64,000 bases of DNA from Lachnospiraceae bacterium (GCA_022793195.1 JAAWCJ010000038.1:1-64000); one strand, 5' to 3'. Numbered from the stretch's first letter, positions 27,004-36,762 are shown. Made by a program: numbers and translations. The notes: a model not told the origin generated them from the sequence alone.

Positions 27004-28500
27004 ATGATGGAAGAAAATTATGTCTTGAAAATGGAGAATGTGAGTAAAATTTTCCCTGGTGTCCGGGCGCTGGACGGCGTCCGGCTTGAGGTGCGAAGAG
27101 GAGAAATCCATGCTCTGATCGGTGAAAACGGGGCTGGAAAATCCACACTGATTAAAATATTGTCGGGGATATACCATCCTGACGGGGGTGAAATCTATAT
27201 TGACGGAAACAAGGTTGAGATGAGCGACGTGCGGACAGCCAGGGAACACGGGATTGCGGTGATTCATCAGGAGCTGAGCCTGGCTGAGAATATGACGGTC
27301 GCGGAAAATATTTTTCTGGGGAGGATGCCTGGGAAACGGAATGGTTTCGTGGACGATAAACTCATGGAGGAAAAGGCGCGGGAGTTTTTGGACGCCATCG
27401 GCCTGACCTCTGTGGATCCGTCGACCAAGGTGAAAAAACTCAGTGTGGCGAGACAGCAGATGGTGGAGATCTGCAGGGCGCTTTCCCAGGAAATCAAAAT
27501 TCTGGTGATGGATGAACCGACGGCTTCCCTGGCAAACAGAGAAACGGAAACTTTGCTGGAACTTATGCGGAGTTTAAAACAGAAAGGCGTTTCCATTATT
27601 TTTGTCTCCCATAAATTAAATGAAGTTTATCAGGTGTGCGACAGGATCACCGTGCTTCGGGACGGGGTCTATATCGGGACGGGAACCGTGGAGGAGATCG
27701 TGTACGACAAGCTGATCTCCATGATGGTGGGAAGGAAAATTGAAAGCGTTTTCCCGGCCCATGAAACCCGGCCGGGGGAGACGTTTTTTGAGGCCCGTGA
27801 CATCTGTTCCAGCCGGGTGAAAAACGTGAGTTTTTATCTGAGAAAAGGGGAGGTGCTGGGGTTTTACGGGCTGGTCGGTTCCGGGCGGACGGAAACCATG
27901 AGGGCGCTTTTAGGTATCGACCGGAACACAAAGGGAGATGTGACTTTGAACGGGAAAAAGATCCGGTTGAACAGCCCGGTGGACGCGGTCAATGCAGGCA
28001 TCGTCCTGGCGCCGGAGGACAGGAAACTGGAAGGGCTGATTTTAAAACAAACCCTGGATTTTAATATCACGGTGACGATACTCAAAAAAATCATCAAGGG
28101 ATTGAGGCTTAACCGGAAAAAGAGTAATGAAGCCGTTGAAAATATAGGGGCCAGGCTGAGGATCAAAACGCCTTCCTATGAGACAAAGGCGGTTAATTTG
28201 TCGGGGGGCAACCAGCAGAAAGTGGTCCTGGCAAAATGGCTTGTGACGGAGCCGGTGATTTTAATCCTGGATGAGCCGACGCGGGGAATCGACGTGGGGG
28301 CGAAACAGGAAATCTATAACCTGATTTATGAGATTGTGAAAATGGGCGTCAGCGTCATTTTGATTTCTTCTGAAATGCCGGAAGTGATTCACCTGTGCGA
28401 CCGGGTCTATATTATGCGGGAGGGGGAAATGGTCGCAGCCCTCGACAGAGAAGAACTGACAGAAGAGGCCATCATGAGAAATGCCATAGGAGGATGTTAA
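27004..28500 (+). CDS. Sugar ABC transporter ATP-binding protein (RbsA/MglA type)
   Basis: 498 aa with two fused ATPase domains. Domain 1: Walker A GENGAGKST near 37, weak signature LSVARQQ near 145, Walker B ILVMDEPTA. Domain 2: a degenerate P-loop region (GLVGSGRTE near 285) and intact signature LSGGNQQK near 400 with Walker B LILDEPTRG. This asymmetry is typical of the ribose/galactose importer class. It energises import with the permease encoded 2 nt downstream. A GAGGGGG site precedes the start. Confidence 0.95.
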   Translation: MMEENYVLKMENVSKIFPGVRALDGVRLEVRRGEIHALIGENGAGKSTLIKILSGIYHPDGGEIYIDGNKVEMSDVRTAREHGIAVIHQELSLAENMTVAENIFLGRMPGKRNGFVDDKLMEEKAREFLDAIGLTSVDPSTKVKKLSVARQQMVEICRALSQEIKILVMDEPTASLANRETETLLELMRSLKQKGVSIIFVSHKLNEVYQVCDRITVLRDGVYIGTGTVEEIVYDKLISMMVGRKIESVFPAHETRPGETFFEARDICSSRVKNVSFYLRKGEVLGFYGLVGSGRTETMRALLGIDRNTKGDVTLNGKKIRLNSPVDAVNAGIVLAPEDRKLEGLILKQTLDFNITVTILKKIIKGLRLNRKKSNEAVENIGARLRIKTPSYETKAVNLSGGNQQKVVLAKWLVTEPVILILDEPTRGIDVGAKQEIYNLIYEIVKMGVSVILISSEMPEVIHLCDRVYIMREGEMVAALDREELTEEAIMRNAIGGC

Positions 28501-28502
28501 AT

Positions 28503-29495
28503 ATGGAAGAAAAACGCACTCAGGTGAAACGGCGTCATGGATTTCAGGAGTTTTTAAAAGATAATCTGGGGATTTTGGTGGGGCTTTTTGTGATCTGCGT
28601 GGCCATTGCCGTGATTCAGCCCAACTTTATCGCCACAAAAAATATTTTCAATATCCTGAGATCTATTTCCACGACAGGGATTATCGGGTTTGGCATGACG
28701 CTTTGTATCATCATCAACGGAATCGACCTGTCCCAGGGGTCTGTCATCGGGTTTTCATCCTGCTTCTGCGCCTGGCTGCTTTTGACTTTCCAGGCGCCTT
28801 TCTGGGTGGGAATTGTGGGCGGAATTTTGATCGGGCTTGTATGCGGGCTGTTCAACGGATTTTTACTGGCCTACACGCCGATGCCGCCCTTTATCGTCAC
28901 TCTGGCTTCCCAGCTGGTGGCCAGGGGCGCCTGCTATGTCATCACAAAGGGAAACCTGATTTATGTGGACGACGCTTTCGGAAAAATCGGAAACGGGTAT
29001 CTCTTTGGGTTCATTCCCTATCCGGTCCTTTATCTGCTGGTGATTTTTATTCTCATGTTCCTGCTTCTCTCCAAGACAAAATTCGGAAGATGTGTCTATG
29101 CCATCGGGGGAAACAGGGAAGCGGCGCGTTTTTCGGGCATTGATATAAGAAAAGTGACCTTGAGGGTCTACGCGATTTCCGGGGCGTTGGCCGGTGTCTG
29201 CGGTATTGTGGCCTGCTCCAGGATCACGCAGGGTTCCCCGGTGACCGGAAACGCCCTGGAATTTGACGCCGTAGCCGCGTGCTACCTGGGCGGAATCAGT
29301 TACCTGGGAGGAGAAGGGAAAATCGAGAGCACATTGATCGGGGCCATTGTGCTGGGGGTGATCGCCAACGGGATGAGTATGCTTTTAATTCCCTGGTATG
29401 TCCAGAATATTGTGAAAGGCGCCATCATTCTGATTGCGGTTTATTTCGATGTGACGAGAAAGAACAGGGAAGCGAAAGCTTTTACAAAAGCCTGA
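28503..29495 (+). CDS. Sugar ABC transporter permease (RbsC-like)
   Basis: 330 aa from the ATG at 28503, with AGGAGG 8 nt upstream. Eight to ten membrane segments and the RbsC-family pattern (INGIDLSQGSVIGFSS near 77; GGNREAARFSGI near 205; AISGALAGVCGIV near 225; the C-terminal VQNIVKGAIIL). A single permease gene implies a homodimeric channel. Start and stop almost touch the ATPase gene. Confidence 0.94.
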   Translation: MEEKRTQVKRRHGFQEFLKDNLGILVGLFVICVAIAVIQPNFIATKNIFNILRSISTTGIIGFGMTLCIIINGIDLSQGSVIGFSSCFCAWLLLTFQAPFWVGIVGGILIGLVCGLFNGFLLAYTPMPPFIVTLASQLVARGACYVITKGNLIYVDDAFGKIGNGYLFGFIPYPVLYLLVIFILMFLLLSKTKFGRCVYAIGGNREAARFSGIDIRKVTLRVYAISGALAGVCGIVACSRITQGSPVTGNALEFDAVAACYLGGISYLGGEGKIESTLIGAIVLGVIANGMSMLLIPWYVQNIVKGAIILIAVYFDVTRKNREAKAFTKA

Positions 29496-29510
29496 CAAGG
29501 AGGAAAATCT

Positions 29511-30698
29511 ATGAGTACAGCCATTGAAAAAGTATTTGAAGAGGGGAAGGGGATCCTTCTGATGACTCCCAACTGGATTCCGCGGCCTCTTTTGGCGCCG
29601 GGGAAGCGCTTGAGGCTTCACCCCGACGACTACCGCTGCCTGGGATTAAAGCGGGGAGCCATCTGTGAGCGTTGGTTTTCAGCCACGAAAAACGCGGAGA
29701 CAGGGCCGGACGCCCCAAAAGACGAGGGGTTGAGCTATGTGAAAGCCGGGGAGGGACGGATTTTATTCCGGGATTTTGTGGAAGAACTGGGGGAACGCCT
29801 GGTGGGAAAAGAGATTTGGGAAAAGTACCACGGATGGCCCATGTTTTCCAAATTTTATGACTACAAATGCGAATCCTTCCATCATTTACACCACATGGAA
29901 AAGGATGCAGAACTGGTGGGCGTACCCAGCAAGCCGGAGGCTTATTATTTCCCGGTGGAGATGAACCTATCCCATGACGCGGCCCCTGTTACATATTTCG
30001 GTTTTGACCCGTCGGTGACAAAAGGGGAGATCATGGAACGGCTGGAAAAGTTTGAGACGAAGGAGAACAACCTGACGGAGCTGTCCCGCGGGTTCCGCCT
30101 GGAGCTGGGGACGGGATGGTATACAAAGCCGGGGGTGCTCCACGCCTGCGGTTCCCTGTGTACTTATGAACCTCAGTGGATGAGCGAAACATGTTCCCTC
30201 TGGGAAAATTATACGCCGGGGAGCAGGATTGCGCCTTATGAAGAATTTGCCGGCAAGGTGCCGGAAGAGAAAAAGCGGGATCTCAAATATCTTTACGGGC
30301 TGATGGACGAGGAAGCCAACTTTGACCAAGATTACAGAAAGCATTATTTCAGGCGGCCGGTTGTCGAGACGGAGAACGGGCAGTACACGCAGAAGTGGAT
30401 TACTTACGGGAACCCTTACATCGGGGCAAAAGAGCTTCGGATCCGCCCGGGGCAGACGGTGACGGTGAAAGATCAGGCGGCTTACGGCTGTATCCTGATT
30501 CAGGGGCATGGGAAGTTCGGCGTCCATCAGGCGGAAGCCCCTGTGGTCATCCGCTATGGGGAACAGACCTATGATGAATTTTTTGTCAGCGAAGACGCGG
30601 CAAAAGCGGGGGTTGTCATCGAAAACCATTCCGGGCAGGAATGGGTGATGTTGAAACATTTCTGCCATAACTGCGGTATGCCGGACGCCGCCCGGTGA
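29511..30698 (+). CDS. Cupin-fold protein resembling phosphomannose-isomerase-type sugar isomerases
   Basis: 395 aa. The metal-ligand-like cluster HHLHHMEKDAE (near 123-133) and the later LGTGWYTKPGVLHACGS segment (near 201-217) suit class I PMI-type isomerases, which bind zinc through a Gln/His/Glu/His set; a second cupin-like half follows (IRPGQTVTVKD, ILIQGHGKFGV). In an operon with importer, RpiB-type isomerase, aldolase and kinase, an aldose-ketose isomerase acting on the imported sugar is the natural guess. Family similarity is distant and the substrate is unknown. Confidence 0.6.
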   Translation: MSTAIEKVFEEGKGILLMTPNWIPRPLLAPGKRLRLHPDDYRCLGLKRGAICERWFSATKNAETGPDAPKDEGLSYVKAGEGRILFRDFVEELGERLVGKEIWEKYHGWPMFSKFYDYKCESFHHLHHMEKDAELVGVPSKPEAYYFPVEMNLSHDAAPVTYFGFDPSVTKGEIMERLEKFETKENNLTELSRGFRLELGTGWYTKPGVLHACGSLCTYEPQWMSETCSLWENYTPGSRIAPYEEFAGKVPEEKKRDLKYLYGLMDEEANFDQDYRKHYFRRPVVETENGQYTQKWITYGNPYIGAKELRIRPGQTVTVKDQAAYGCILIQGHGKFGVHQAEAPVVIRYGEQTYDEFFVSEDAAKAGVVIENHSGQEWVMLKHFCHNCGMPDAAR

Positions 30699-30748
30699 CG
30701 GGACGTATGTGGCCGGACAGAGGTATAAAAGAAAAGGAGGATTTACTT

Positions 30749-31213
30749 ATGAAGGTTGCAATGGGAGCGGACGGGGCAGGATTTGCGCTGAAAGAAGCCA
30801 TAAAAGAGGATTTATTGAAAAAAGGATATGAAGTGATCGACACAAACCCGGATGAGCCGGTACTTTACCAGTTTGCGGCGCGGGCAGTGGCCGGAATGGT
30901 ACAGAGAAAGGAAGCGGACCGGGGAATCATCATGTGCGGCACCGGAATGGGGCTCAGCATCATCGCCAACAAACACCGCGGGGTGTATGCGGCCCTCTGT
31001 GAGAGTGTCTACACGGCCAGGAGGGCAAAGGTGGTGAACAATACCAACGTGCTCTGTATGGGCGGATTCGTGGTGGGAAATGTCCTGGGAATCGAGATGG
31101 CAAACGCGTGGCTGGAGGCAGAACATCTGGTGGGGCTGGATGAGAAAACCAGGGCGGTTGTGGAAAAAGAGTTTGACCATATTGTGGAATATGAAGAAGA
31201 GGCATATCGCTGA
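30749..31213 (+). CDS. RpiB/LacA/LacB family sugar-phosphate isomerase
   Basis: 154 aa from the ATG at 30749 behind AAAGGAGG; a longer frame upstream has no site and no similarity. The family loop GIIMCGTGMGLSI (near 69-81) includes the catalytic Cys, and ANKHRGVYAALCESVYTARRA follows as expected. Members interconvert aldose and ketose phosphates: ribose-5-P, allose-6-P, galactose-6-P or erythrose-4-P. The operon does not single out one of these. It could work on the product of the FGGY kinase at 32130. Confidence 0.88.
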   Translation: MKVAMGADGAGFALKEAIKEDLLKKGYEVIDTNPDEPVLYQFAARAVAGMVQRKEADRGIIMCGTGMGLSIIANKHRGVYAALCESVYTARRAKVVNNTNVLCMGGFVVGNVLGIEMANAWLEAEHLVGLDEKTRAVVEKEFDHIVEYEEEAYR

Positions 31214-31269
31214 CATAAAAATATAAGGACAGAAGGGGCTGCCGGACGCTGGCAGAGAGGAAAAAGAAA

Positions 31270-32115
31270 ATGGCACTTTCTAATTATGTGGAGCTCCTGA
31301 ACTATGCAAAAGAACATAAAATCACCGTCGGGGCATTTAACGCATTGAATATGGAGATTCTGCAGGCGCTTGTATCCGCCGCGGACAAAATGGACGCGCC
31401 GGTCATTGTGCAGACATACCATCGGCATGTGGATTTCGCGGGAGCGGATTATATGAAAGCCATTGCGGAGGTGGCTTCCGGACATTCCGGCGTGAAAATT
31501 GCCATGGGGTTGGACCACGGGCGTTCCTACGACCAGGCGAAGCTCTGTATAGACGCCGGGTACAGCGGGGTGATGATTGACCTGGCTTCGGAAGATTATG
31601 ATTATAATGTAAAAGAGACCCGCCGCGTGGTGGAGCTGGCCCACGGAAAGGGAGTATCTGTGGAAGCGGAGCTGGGAACCATTGTGGACGCGGACCGTAC
31701 GCCGGATGAGATTGCGCGAGGCTATACCGACCCGGAAGTGGCGGGGCGTTTTGTGAGAGATACGGGGATAGACTGCCTGGCGGTGTCCGTCGGGACTGCC
31801 CACGGCACCTATAAATACACCCCCGAAATCAATTTTGGGCTGCTGGGGGAACTTCTGGATACGGTGCAGTGCCCCATTGTGGTTCACGGAGGCTCCGGGA
31901 CCCCGGATGAGGATGTGGAAAAAATGGTCCGTATGGGAATCGCGAAACTGAATGTGGGAACAGATTTTTTTAACGCTTATAATGATGCGCTTTACAGTTT
32001 TTATACGGAACATACACCCCACTGTGATATTGCGGAGGCGCTCTCGTCCGCCCGCAGCGCGGTGGAACAGGTGGCGCTCAGGAAGTTTCATATCCTGACG
32101 CGATTTCGGATATAA
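31270..32115 (+). CDS. Class II ketose-bisphosphate aldolase (FbaA/GatY/KbaY family)
   Basis: 281 aa, full length. Zinc and catalytic residues: Asp-His in GLDHGRS near 81, Glu in VEAELGTI near 137, His in GTAHGTYK near 179, His in VVHGGSG near 207. It splits a ketose 1,6-bisphosphate, or a related 1-phosphate, into dihydroxyacetone phosphate and an aldehyde. In this operon it may cleave the phosphorylated product of the FGGY kinase. The C-terminus (LRKFHILTRFRI) is short. Confidence 0.9.
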   Translation: MALSNYVELLNYAKEHKITVGAFNALNMEILQALVSAADKMDAPVIVQTYHRHVDFAGADYMKAIAEVASGHSGVKIAMGLDHGRSYDQAKLCIDAGYSGVMIDLASEDYDYNVKETRRVVELAHGKGVSVEAELGTIVDADRTPDEIARGYTDPEVAGRFVRDTGIDCLAVSVGTAHGTYKYTPEINFGLLGELLDTVQCPIVVHGGSGTPDEDVEKMVRMGIAKLNVGTDFFNAYNDALYSFYTEHTPHCDIAEALSSARSAVEQVALRKFHILTRFRI

Positions 32116-32129
32116 GATGGGAGACAGAT

Positions 32130-33626
32130 ATGAAAGCAGCGTATATCGGGCTTGATGTGGGGACTTCCGGCTGCAAGGCGGCGGTCATGGACGAGAGGGG
32201 CAGACTTTATATGTCTGCCCGCAGGGAGTATGGATTTGAGATGCCGGAACCTGGAATGGTGGAATTAAATCCGCAGACTGTCTGGGAGGCAGTCTGCAAA
32301 GCGCTTTCCGAAGTGGCCGGAAAATGCTGCGGCATGGAGCTTAAGATGATGGCCGTCTCTTCCATAGGAGAAGCGGTGGTAATGACGGACCGGGAGGGAA
32401 ATATTCTGCGAAACGGGATCACTTACCTGGACGGCAGGGGGGCGTGGACAAGCTCTTATATCAGGGAAAAGGCGGATGAGAAGTGGCTCCACAGCCATAC
32501 GGGAGTGCCGGTAAATCCCATGTATACCTTAAACCGCCATCTCTGGCTCAGAAAGCATCAGCCTGACCTCCTGGAAAAAACGGAACATTATTTTCTGTTC
32601 GGGGATTTCATCACATGGAAACTGACCGGGGAGAGGGTGATCGACCCCTCCAGCGCGTCGCGGACCATGCTTTTTGACGCGGGGAAGCTTTCCTGGTCAA
32701 AAGAGGTGGGCAGCCGGTTTGAAATCCCGGTGGAACGTTTTTCACAGGTGGAAAAAACCGGTACGGTGGTGGGAAGTCTGTGTCCGGAGGCGGCAGGGCG
32801 GACAGGGTTTCCGGAAACTTTGAAGGTAGTCCTGGGATGCCACGACCAGTGCAGCGCGCTTCTGGGGGCGGGGGCCGTTTCGCCGGGAGATATTATGGCG
32901 GGGGAGGGCTCCACGGAAAGTATCAACCTCATTGTCCGAAAAGAAGACTTTTGTGAAAATTTGTATGAAAAGCAGCTCTGCTTTGAACCTTATGTGATTC
33001 CGGGACAGTACATTGTGCCGGTGGGGCAGCTGTCCCACGGAACCAGTATCCGCTGGTTTGTAGAGAATATATGGCGCAGGGAAGCGGAGGCGGAAAAATA
33101 TGGGAAGGGGATTTATGAGCTGGCGGAGGAGGAATGTGCGCCTGATTCGGGAGAGGTATATTTCCTCCCCTATCTTTCCAGGGTGAAAAGCATGGATAAT
33201 TTAAATCAGGCGCTCGGCGTATTTTTGGGGCTGGATGTGGGCACGAAGGCGCCGCAGATGTATCGGGCGCTTTTGGAGGGGCTTTGTTTTGAGTCCCGGA
33301 AGAACTTTGAGATTTTCCGGGAGCTTAAGTTTCCCATCCGCCGTATCGCGGCTTCCGGAGGGTGTTCCAGATCTGCTCTCTTTATGCAGATGAAAGCGGA
33401 CGTGCTGGATTGCCCGGTGAGGGTTCTGAAAAATCCGGATGCGGGGACCCTGGGACTCGCCATGATCTGCGCGGTGGCCGACGGGGTTTACAGGGATTAC
33501 GGCGAGGCGGCAGAGGCGTCTGTGCAGTTTGGAGGGGAGTACAGACCCCGGAGGGATTACAGGGAAAAATACGGGCGGTATCTTGCCATCAGCCAGGCGG
33601 TAAAAGACTTATACAAAAATTTATAG
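32130..33626 (+). CDS. FGGY-family carbohydrate kinase 1
   Basis: 498 aa with the ASKHA fold: GLDVGTSGCKAAV at the start, YLDGRGAWTS near 98, and ASGGCSRSALFMQ near 408 in the adenosine region. XylB-like overall. It ATP-phosphorylates a ketose or polyol. As the last gene of the ABC operon, 15 nt behind the aldolase, it likely activates the imported sugar or its isomer. Substrate specificity inside FGGY cannot be read by eye. Confidence 0.9.
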   Translation: MKAAYIGLDVGTSGCKAAVMDERGRLYMSARREYGFEMPEPGMVELNPQTVWEAVCKALSEVAGKCCGMELKMMAVSSIGEAVVMTDREGNILRNGITYLDGRGAWTSSYIREKADEKWLHSHTGVPVNPMYTLNRHLWLRKHQPDLLEKTEHYFLFGDFITWKLTGERVIDPSSASRTMLFDAGKLSWSKEVGSRFEIPVERFSQVEKTGTVVGSLCPEAAGRTGFPETLKVVLGCHDQCSALLGAGAVSPGDIMAGEGSTESINLIVRKEDFCENLYEKQLCFEPYVIPGQYIVPVGQLSHGTSIRWFVENIWRREAEAEKYGKGIYELAEEECAPDSGEVYFLPYLSRVKSMDNLNQALGVFLGLDVGTKAPQMYRALLEGLCFESRKNFEIFRELKFPIRRIAASGGCSRSALFMQMKADVLDCPVRVLKNPDAGTLGLAMICAVADGVYRDYGEAAEASVQFGGEYRPRRDYREKYGRYLAISQAVKDLYKNL

Positions 33627-33665
33627 TTTTAAGAAAATACCGTAAAATTTAAAGGGAGAAACCGG

Positions 33666-33694
33666 TTGTAAAATCCACATGACGGTGCTACAAT
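33666..33694 (+). promoter_or_regulatory. Predicted promoter of the third MATE gene
   Basis: TTGTAA (33666-33671), 17-bp spacer, TACAAT (33689-33694), 44 bp before the ATG. Confidence 0.6.
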
Positions 33695-33737
33695 CAAAGC
33701 GGACTCGAGTAAATACGACAGAAACCGAGGAGATTGT

Positions 33738-35087
33738 ATGTTATTTTCAGGCCGCGATTTGCGGAGACTTTTGATACCGCTGATTATTGAGCAGTTTCTG
33801 GCTGTTCTGGTGGGTATGATTGATGTGGTGATGGTTGCGGAAGTGGGGGAGGCCGCCGTGTCGGGCGTATCCCTGGTGGACGCCATCAACCTGCTATTGA
33901 TTCAGCTTTTGGCTGCCATGGCAACGGGAGGCGCCGTGGTGGCAGGGCAGCTTCTCGGATGTAAAAATACGGAGAGGGCCTGCCACGCCGCCAATCAGCT
34001 CCTCCTGGTGACTACGGTGTTTTCCGGCGGCATTATGGCCTTTTCGCTGTTGGGAAACAAGGTGATTTTGGGCGCCCTCTTCGGAAAAATTGAAGCGGAC
34101 GTCATGTCCAATGCCAGGCTTTATTTTTATATCACGTCCCTGTCGTTCCCCTTTCTGGCCGTTTATAATTCCTGCGCCGCCCTTTACCGGGTCATGGGAA
34201 ATTCCAAGGTTTCCATGGAGACGTCCCTGGTGATGAACGGGCTCAACATTGCCGGCAACGCGCTGGGGGTCTATGTGCTCCGGGCGGGGGTGGCCGGCGT
34301 GGCGGTTCCCACCCTGATCTCACGGATGGCTGCCGCGGCGATTATGCTCTATATTATCCGCAATGAAAAAAATATCATCCATGTGGACCGTCGCCTGCGC
34401 CTGGGCTATGAGCCGGCCATGATTCGGAAGATTTTAAAAATCGGAATCCCCAGCGGTATGGAAAACGGGATGTTCCAGTTTGGGAAAATCATGCTGCAGA
34501 GCCTTGTCTCCACCATGGGGACCACGGCCATCGCCGGCTATGCCGTGGCCGGGAACATGGCCACTTTGGAATATCTTCCCGGTACGGCCCTGGGTATGGG
34601 TATGGTGACGGTGGTATCCCAGTGCGTCGGCGCAAAAGAATTCGGACAGGTAAAGTATTATGTGAAAAGGCTTGTACTGTTGAATTATGGGATTCTTCTG
34701 GGGATTGTTTTGGTGATCGGCCTGATTCATAAACCTGTCATCGGCATTTATCAGTTGTCGCCGGAGTCGGCGGCCGTGGCGGCGGGGCTGATTTTGTTCC
34801 ATGGCTTTGCCATGTCCGTCTGGCCACTGGCGTTTCTCCTCCCCCACGCCCTGCGGGCGGCTTCGGATGTGACCTTTACCATGGTAATCTCCGTGTCATC
34901 CATGTGGGTTTTCCGTATCGGCATGGCGTATCTGCTGGTGCGGGTGTTCCACGCTTCCGTCATGGGAGTCTGGATTGCCATGAGCATCGACTGGATTTTC
35001 CGGGCCATTGTTTTCACGGGAAGGATGCTTAAGGGTAAATGGATGCGCCACGGGTCTCAGGAGCAGTTAAAGAAAAGAGAAATTTAA
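33738..35087 (+). CDS. MATE family efflux transporter 3
   Basis: 449 aa, twelve membrane segments, MATE pattern PLIIEQFLAVLVGMIDVVMV and EAAVSGVSLVDAI near the N-terminus with a second-half repeat (GIPSGMENGMFQFGK). It is clearly separate from the two paralogs at 1084 and 9161. It has its own promoter and terminator inside the sugar region, so a link to sugar use is only positional. Confidence 0.9.
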   Translation: MLFSGRDLRRLLIPLIIEQFLAVLVGMIDVVMVAEVGEAAVSGVSLVDAINLLLIQLLAAMATGGAVVAGQLLGCKNTERACHAANQLLLVTTVFSGGIMAFSLLGNKVILGALFGKIEADVMSNARLYFYITSLSFPFLAVYNSCAALYRVMGNSKVSMETSLVMNGLNIAGNALGVYVLRAGVAGVAVPTLISRMAAAAIMLYIIRNEKNIIHVDRRLRLGYEPAMIRKILKIGIPSGMENGMFQFGKIMLQSLVSTMGTTAIAGYAVAGNMATLEYLPGTALGMGMVTVVSQCVGAKEFGQVKYYVKRLVLLNYGILLGIVLVIGLIHKPVIGIYQLSPESAAVAAGLILFHGFAMSVWPLAFLLPHALRAASDVTFTMVISVSSMWVFRIGMAYLLVRVFHASVMGVWIAMSIDWIFRAIVFTGRMLKGKWMRHGSQEQLKKREI

Positions 35088-35094
35088 GAAAGTT

Positions 35095-35133
35095 AAATTC
35101 CCCGTTTGTGAAACGGGGAATTTGTAGTATACT
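35095..35133 (+). terminator. Terminator of MATE 3, overlapping a promoter for the kinase genes
   Basis: AAATTCCCCGTTT / AAACGGGGAATTT is a perfect 13-bp stem with a 3-nt loop (35095-35123). The right side overlaps a predicted promoter, TTGTGA (35106-35111), 16 bp, TATACT (35128-35133), which would drive the kinase gene at 35242. Confidence 0.75.
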
Positions 35134-35241
35134 GGAGGTAATGCAGAAAAGAACGGAGAGGGGGAATGGAACTTCACCGGGGAGAGAAGTTTGCAGTTAT
35201 CCAAACACGAGTAAATAATAAGGAAGGAATGGAGAAAAACA

Positions 35242-36762
35242 GTGAAATATTTAATGGGAATCGACAATGGCGGGACTTTTGTAAAAGCAGGTCTCGTGGA
35301 TGAAAACGGAAAGCTGGCGGCGGTGGCCAGGGAACCCATCCAGAACCAGACGCCCCAGCCTGGTTTTACGGAGCGGGATATGGATGCCCTCTGGGAACAA
35401 AACGCGAAAGTTATAAAATCGGCCATGGAAAAAAGCGGTATCCGCCCGGAAGATGTGGCCGGGGTTTCTTTTTCCGGCCACGGAAAAGGGCTTTACCTGG
35501 TGGGGGAGGACGGCGCTCCTTCTTACCCCGGAATCCTTTCCACGGATACCAGGGCCTGGAGCTATGTGAAAAAGTGGAAAGAGGACGGCACGGCGGAAAA
35601 AGTATATGAAAAGACGTTCCAGGATATCTTAGCCTGCCAGCCTGTGAGCCTCTTGGCCTGGTTAAGGGATCACGCGGAGGGAGTGCTGGAGCGGACCAAG
35701 TATATTTTCTCCATCAATGATTACATCCGTTTCTGCCTGACAGACGTGGCCAATGGGGAATATACCAATTTTTCCGGGGCAAACCTGGTGAATCTCACGA
35801 CAGCTGCTTATGACAGGGAGCTTCTCGCATACTTCGGCCTGGAGATGGTTTACGATAAACTTCCGCCCCTCAAGTTTTCAGCGGACATCTGCGGGACGGT
35901 GACGGAGAAGGCGGCCCAAAAGACGGGGCTTGCGGCAGGGACGCCGGTGATGGCCGGGATGTTTGATGTGGATGCCTGTGGAATTGCTTCCGGTATCTAT
36001 GATGAAGACCCCATGTGTATGATTGCAGGGACATGGAGCATCAATGAGTACATCACAAAGGCGCCTATCACAAACGGCACGGTGGCTTTAAATTCCATGT
36101 TCTGTATTCCCGGCTATTTCCTCATTGAGGAGAGCAGCCCCACCTCCGCAGGGAATATGCAGTGGTTCATCGATGAGCTTTTGGCGGAGAAAAAGGCGGA
36201 GTTGAAAGCAGAGGGAAAAAGTATTTACGATTTCACCAACGAAGCGGTGGCGTCCGTCGAGCCGGGGGACAGCAATGTGATTTTCCTTCCGTTTTTAAAC
36301 GGCTCCAATGAAGACGCCCTGGCCAGGGGCAGTTTCATCGGGCTGACGGATTTCCACGGAAGGGCCCATATGCTGCGGGCAGTATATGAGGGAATCGTAT
36401 TTTCCCATCTGACCCATGTGAAACGGCTTTTAGCCAACAGGGAAGCGCCGGAAGCCATCCGCCTGGCAGGAGGTGCCGCCAATTCGGAAGTCTGGGTACA
36501 GATTTTTGCCGACGTGCTGCAGATTCCCATCGAGACGGTGGCCTGCGACGAGCAGGGAATCATGGGGGCGGCCATGGCCGCCGGAATCGGCGCGGGAATT
36601 TTTGAAAGCTATGCGGAGGCGGCCGCCAGACTGGTCCATGTGTCGAAGAAGATCTTTCCGCGAAAGGAATATGCGGCAGTCTACGAAAAGAAATATCAGC
36701 TCTACCGGAAGGTCATCGACGCGTTGTCAGGCGTCTGGGAAAGCCTGAATGATTCGGAATAG
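35242..36762 (+). CDS. FGGY-family carbohydrate kinase 2, L-xylulose kinase-like
   Basis: 506 aa, GTG start with GGAG 9 nt upstream. Motifs GIDNGGTFVKAGLVD at the start, SFSGHGKGLYLV near 76, STDTRAW near 96, and LAGGAANSEVWVQIFAD near 410. It resembles LyxK-type kinases, and the next gene is a UlaE/SgbU-type 3-epimerase. Together they fit L-xylulose to L-xylulose-5-phosphate to L-ribulose-5-phosphate. The pairing supports the assignment; sequence alone would not. Confidence 0.82.
   Translation: MKYLMGIDNGGTFVKAGLVDENGKLAAVAREPIQNQTPQPGFTERDMDALWEQNAKVIKSAMEKSGIRPEDVAGVSFSGHGKGLYLVGEDGAPSYPGILSTDTRAWSYVKKWKEDGTAEKVYEKTFQDILACQPVSLLAWLRDHAEGVLERTKYIFSINDYIRFCLTDVANGEYTNFSGANLVNLTTAAYDRELLAYFGLEMVYDKLPPLKFSADICGTVTEKAAQKTGLAAGTPVMAGMFDVDACGIASGIYDEDPMCMIAGTWSINEYITKAPITNGTVALNSMFCIPGYFLIEESSPTSAGNMQWFIDELLAEKKAELKAEGKSIYDFTNEAVASVEPGDSNVIFLPFLNGSNEDALARGSFIGLTDFHGRAHMLRAVYEGIVFSHLTHVKRLLANREAPEAIRLAGGAANSEVWVQIFADVLQIPIETVACDEQGIMGAAMAAGIGAGIFESYAEAAARLVHVSKKIFPRKEYAAVYEKKYQLYRKVIDALSGVWESLNDSE

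Noticed and set aside
31009-32091. 360-residue minus-strand frame opposite the class II aldolase
   Set aside because: Antisense shadow of a gene with full catalytic motifs; His- and Arg-rich composition typical of reversed GC-rich codons, no ribosome binding site.
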